Assembly (NCBI GenBank): GCA_023055355.1
Contig: JALJCS010000004.1
Location: forward strand, 14,228,001-14,292,000
DNA: 64,000 bases
Direction: 5' to 3'
From: Agelaius tricolor
Taxonomy: Eukaryota; Chordata; Aves; Passeriformes; Icteridae
A program made the translations under genes and the position numbers. Under the pieces are notes generated by a model. The model did not search any database and was not told where the DNA came from. It saw nothing but the letters and a program-made list of their open reading frames with translations. This document shows positions 62,001 to 64,000 of this stretch, piece after piece (the stretch's first letter is position 1; each line of letters opens with the position of its first letter).

Positions 62001-64000
62001 AGTGCTGGAGCAGCCCTTTTCCAAGGCATTCATGTTTTCCCTCAATCATTCCCTCACCCTCTCTGGAGCTTGGGGCTTTTCTGTGGTTTTGTGCTTGTGT
62101 GAGCAGTGGGTTGGATGAGCACACTCCATTCATGCCTGCTAGACTTCAGCACTATGTGCAGCTCCCTCTGTCATTCAGCATATACATCCTCTCTGCACTT
62201 TCCTCTTGGAAAGCAAGTCTGGTCTCGTTAAGGTCTGCTGTCCCAAGGCAGCCTCATTGTTTACATCAGAGCAGCAAATCTACCAAGGAGGCCAATTAAT
62301 TGAGATGCATCTGTGGCCAGTTTGAAGCATTAAGCAAAATTCTTAATAAAGAATAATAGGGGATGGTGCAGGCCACAGAGATTATTTGGTTTCCAGGAAA
62401 CAGCCTGCAACTGGGAAACCAATATGTTCAGTGCTGGGTGCCAAATTGCCAGCACAATCCTCCTGTTTCGTCCTGCAGGCAGCTAGTAATCGGCCTCTGG
62501 TGAGCTCAGCCAGCATGAAAAGCAGTGGGAGGAGCTGCTGTGAGCTCCCCTACCTTGTCACATTTCCAGTAATATGTCAGAGCAGTTGACCCCTGGATGA
62601 CTCAGCCACATCTCATAAGGGAAATGCCTGGCAAGAAGATCATGCTGGAGGAAAGGTTTTAACAGCTGGGAGAAGAAGCTCTGTCATTGTGGCAGAAGAG
62701 GAAAGTAAGACAGCATGAAAGCAAGACGGCCTACTTGGACACCAGCATGTAAGGGTCAGGAGAAAATGGATGCCCCTATTGATGGTGGACTGAAGTTTTT
62801 GTAGGTCAAAGCCATCACAAGAGCCAGAGGGATCAAGCTCTGGATATGCTACCCTGTAAATGTGAAGTGTTGTGTACTTACATACATGTTTGCTTGCAAG
62901 GGTTTCAGACTATGATTTCAGAAATCGTTGGCCATCTTACCAGGAAGATCCATCTGCTATGTTGCTGCTTCAGGGGCTGAAAGATATCAAGTGACTTCTC
63001 TGATGAGAGAGTGTGTGTGCTGCTTTAGCATCCAGAGCTAATAATTTAGTAATAATAGGGATGAGACATGCTAGGGACTCCAATCTCTTCATGCCTTTTC
63101 CTGGATGGGGCATATGGTCTGTCAGAGATGAAAAGGCAGCACTGGGAGAAGAACTACTGCTGTTACAGCTGGCAGTAACTGGGCCATGGACCATTCTCTG
63201 TAGCTGTGGAGCCCGTGTTCCCATGGCTTCATGTCCCATAGCTAAAACACCGCCCATTTGACACAGTATCCCAACACTTCACTGTTTCTTTCACAGATAC
63301 CCTCTACCATCAGCTGACTCTGTGGCCTTTTGTTTTCTTGATCATTTAGCTTGCAAACCACCCTGAGACCTAAGCAGAGACCAGAACAATGGTAATCCCA
63401 CTTGTGAACAGTGAGACACACTCAGTGAACACATAGGCTTTTCATTACATGTGCATATCTGTTTCCAAATATTTCAGTCCTCTGTGCTATCTCTGGTGCC
63501 CTTAGGGCTCATCTTGAGTTGCTGAAGTTCTCACACAGCAAATAAAGATCCTAGCCAAAGGTCCAGACCCTCCAAGAAAGAAACCAAAAGTACCAAACTC
63601 CTTAAAAGGGTAAGTATCATGTCAGTGTCAGTAGTAGTATTTTCTAAAAATAAGTCATGGTGGTTTAAACATCTATGAATACATATTGTTTATATATATA
63701 AGCTCTCTTAAACTCCTGAGAAAATTCTCCCGTCCTGAAATGTAGCTCACTTAACTAGGCTTATTGATAGCAGGATTCTACAAAAGTAACAAGCATAACA
63801 AAACCTCTCTCTGAATATTTGGGCCACTCCAGTGGCCCTGAAAGGTCTTGTTTAGCAGCAGTCTATATGCTGCTCTAGCATCTGTTTGGAGATAGTTGGA
63901 GGTTTTTTAATGTCTCTGAGTAAAAAATCAAGAGCCCTTAACCATGGCGCAGATGTGTTCCACTCCAAGGTCTTCAAAACTCCCATATGGCACAAGACCT
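59094..64000. other. intergenic DNA, no gene seen
   Basis: No exon or repeat family was recognised. A T-run lies at about 59480-59497. Overlapping open frames of 60-134 codons at 61250-62300 and 62970-63260 run in both directions and show no domain signature. Confidence 0.5.

Noticed and set aside
61250..62300. Cluster of 60-134-codon frames on both strands
   Set aside because: They overlap in opposite directions, lack splice signals in a consistent layout, and resemble no family I know.
1..64000. Search for a new defence-like system, operon, CRISPR array, tRNA or rRNA
   Set aside because: The window is a bird gene desert beside FUT10. No such arrangement, repeat-spacer pattern or RNA gene could be seen on either strand.

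Overview
This window looks like avian nuclear DNA. It carries many CR1-type LINE copies with the bird-type CR1 3' end and reverse transcriptase. It also carries several avian endogenous-retrovirus LTRs and one recognisable vertebrate gene with canonical introns. I cannot name the species. There is no bacterial-type operon structure, rRNA, tRNA or CRISPR array.

Region by region. (1) 1-4999: the 3' part of FUT10 on the + strand. A large catalytic exon (2674-3509) is followed by the terminal coding exon (4775-4999). The first 2.67 kb is the preceding intron; the N-terminal exons lie upstream of the window. (2) 5000-19129: 3'-flanking and intergenic DNA with a truncated CR1 (11737-12145), a possible degenerate LTR near 8.1-8.5 kb, an unexplained 239-codon open frame (12738-13457) and an isolated CpG-rich patch (13980-14300). 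(3) 19130-23430: a nested repeat complex. A minus-strand CR1 has ORF1 remains, including an esterase GDS motif, then an AT-rich LTR-like insert, then ORF2 reverse transcriptase cut by a clean 432-bp solo LTR with a 6-bp target duplication. A (GAAA)n tract lies at its 3' end. (4) 23431-31879: mostly unannotatable DNA with one truncated CR1 (about 29028-29508). (5) 31880-35400: a plus-strand CR1 split by a 3.1-kb insertion. The insertion is a minus-strand LTR with a 53-bp minisatellite of about 48 copies, and the array has a 9-10-unit higher-order repeat. (6) 35546-36370: another minus-strand CR1. (7) 38371-39420: an ERVL-like LTR, minus strand. (8) 39421-56289: gene-poor. One weak candidate terminal exon lies at 51311-51418. 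(9) 56290-59093: an ancient decayed LINE reverse-transcriptase fragment followed by a younger but broken CR1. (10) 59094-64000: nothing recognised.

Functionally, the only gene I can defend is FUT10, a GT10-family fucosyltransferase of the secretory pathway. The rest is a gene desert shaped by CR1 and LTR insertion, nesting and local tandem amplification. The most unusual structure is the LTR-borne 53-bp minisatellite with higher-order organisation. Most long open frames in the window are antisense to repeats or lie inside that stop-poor array, and I do not regard them as genes.
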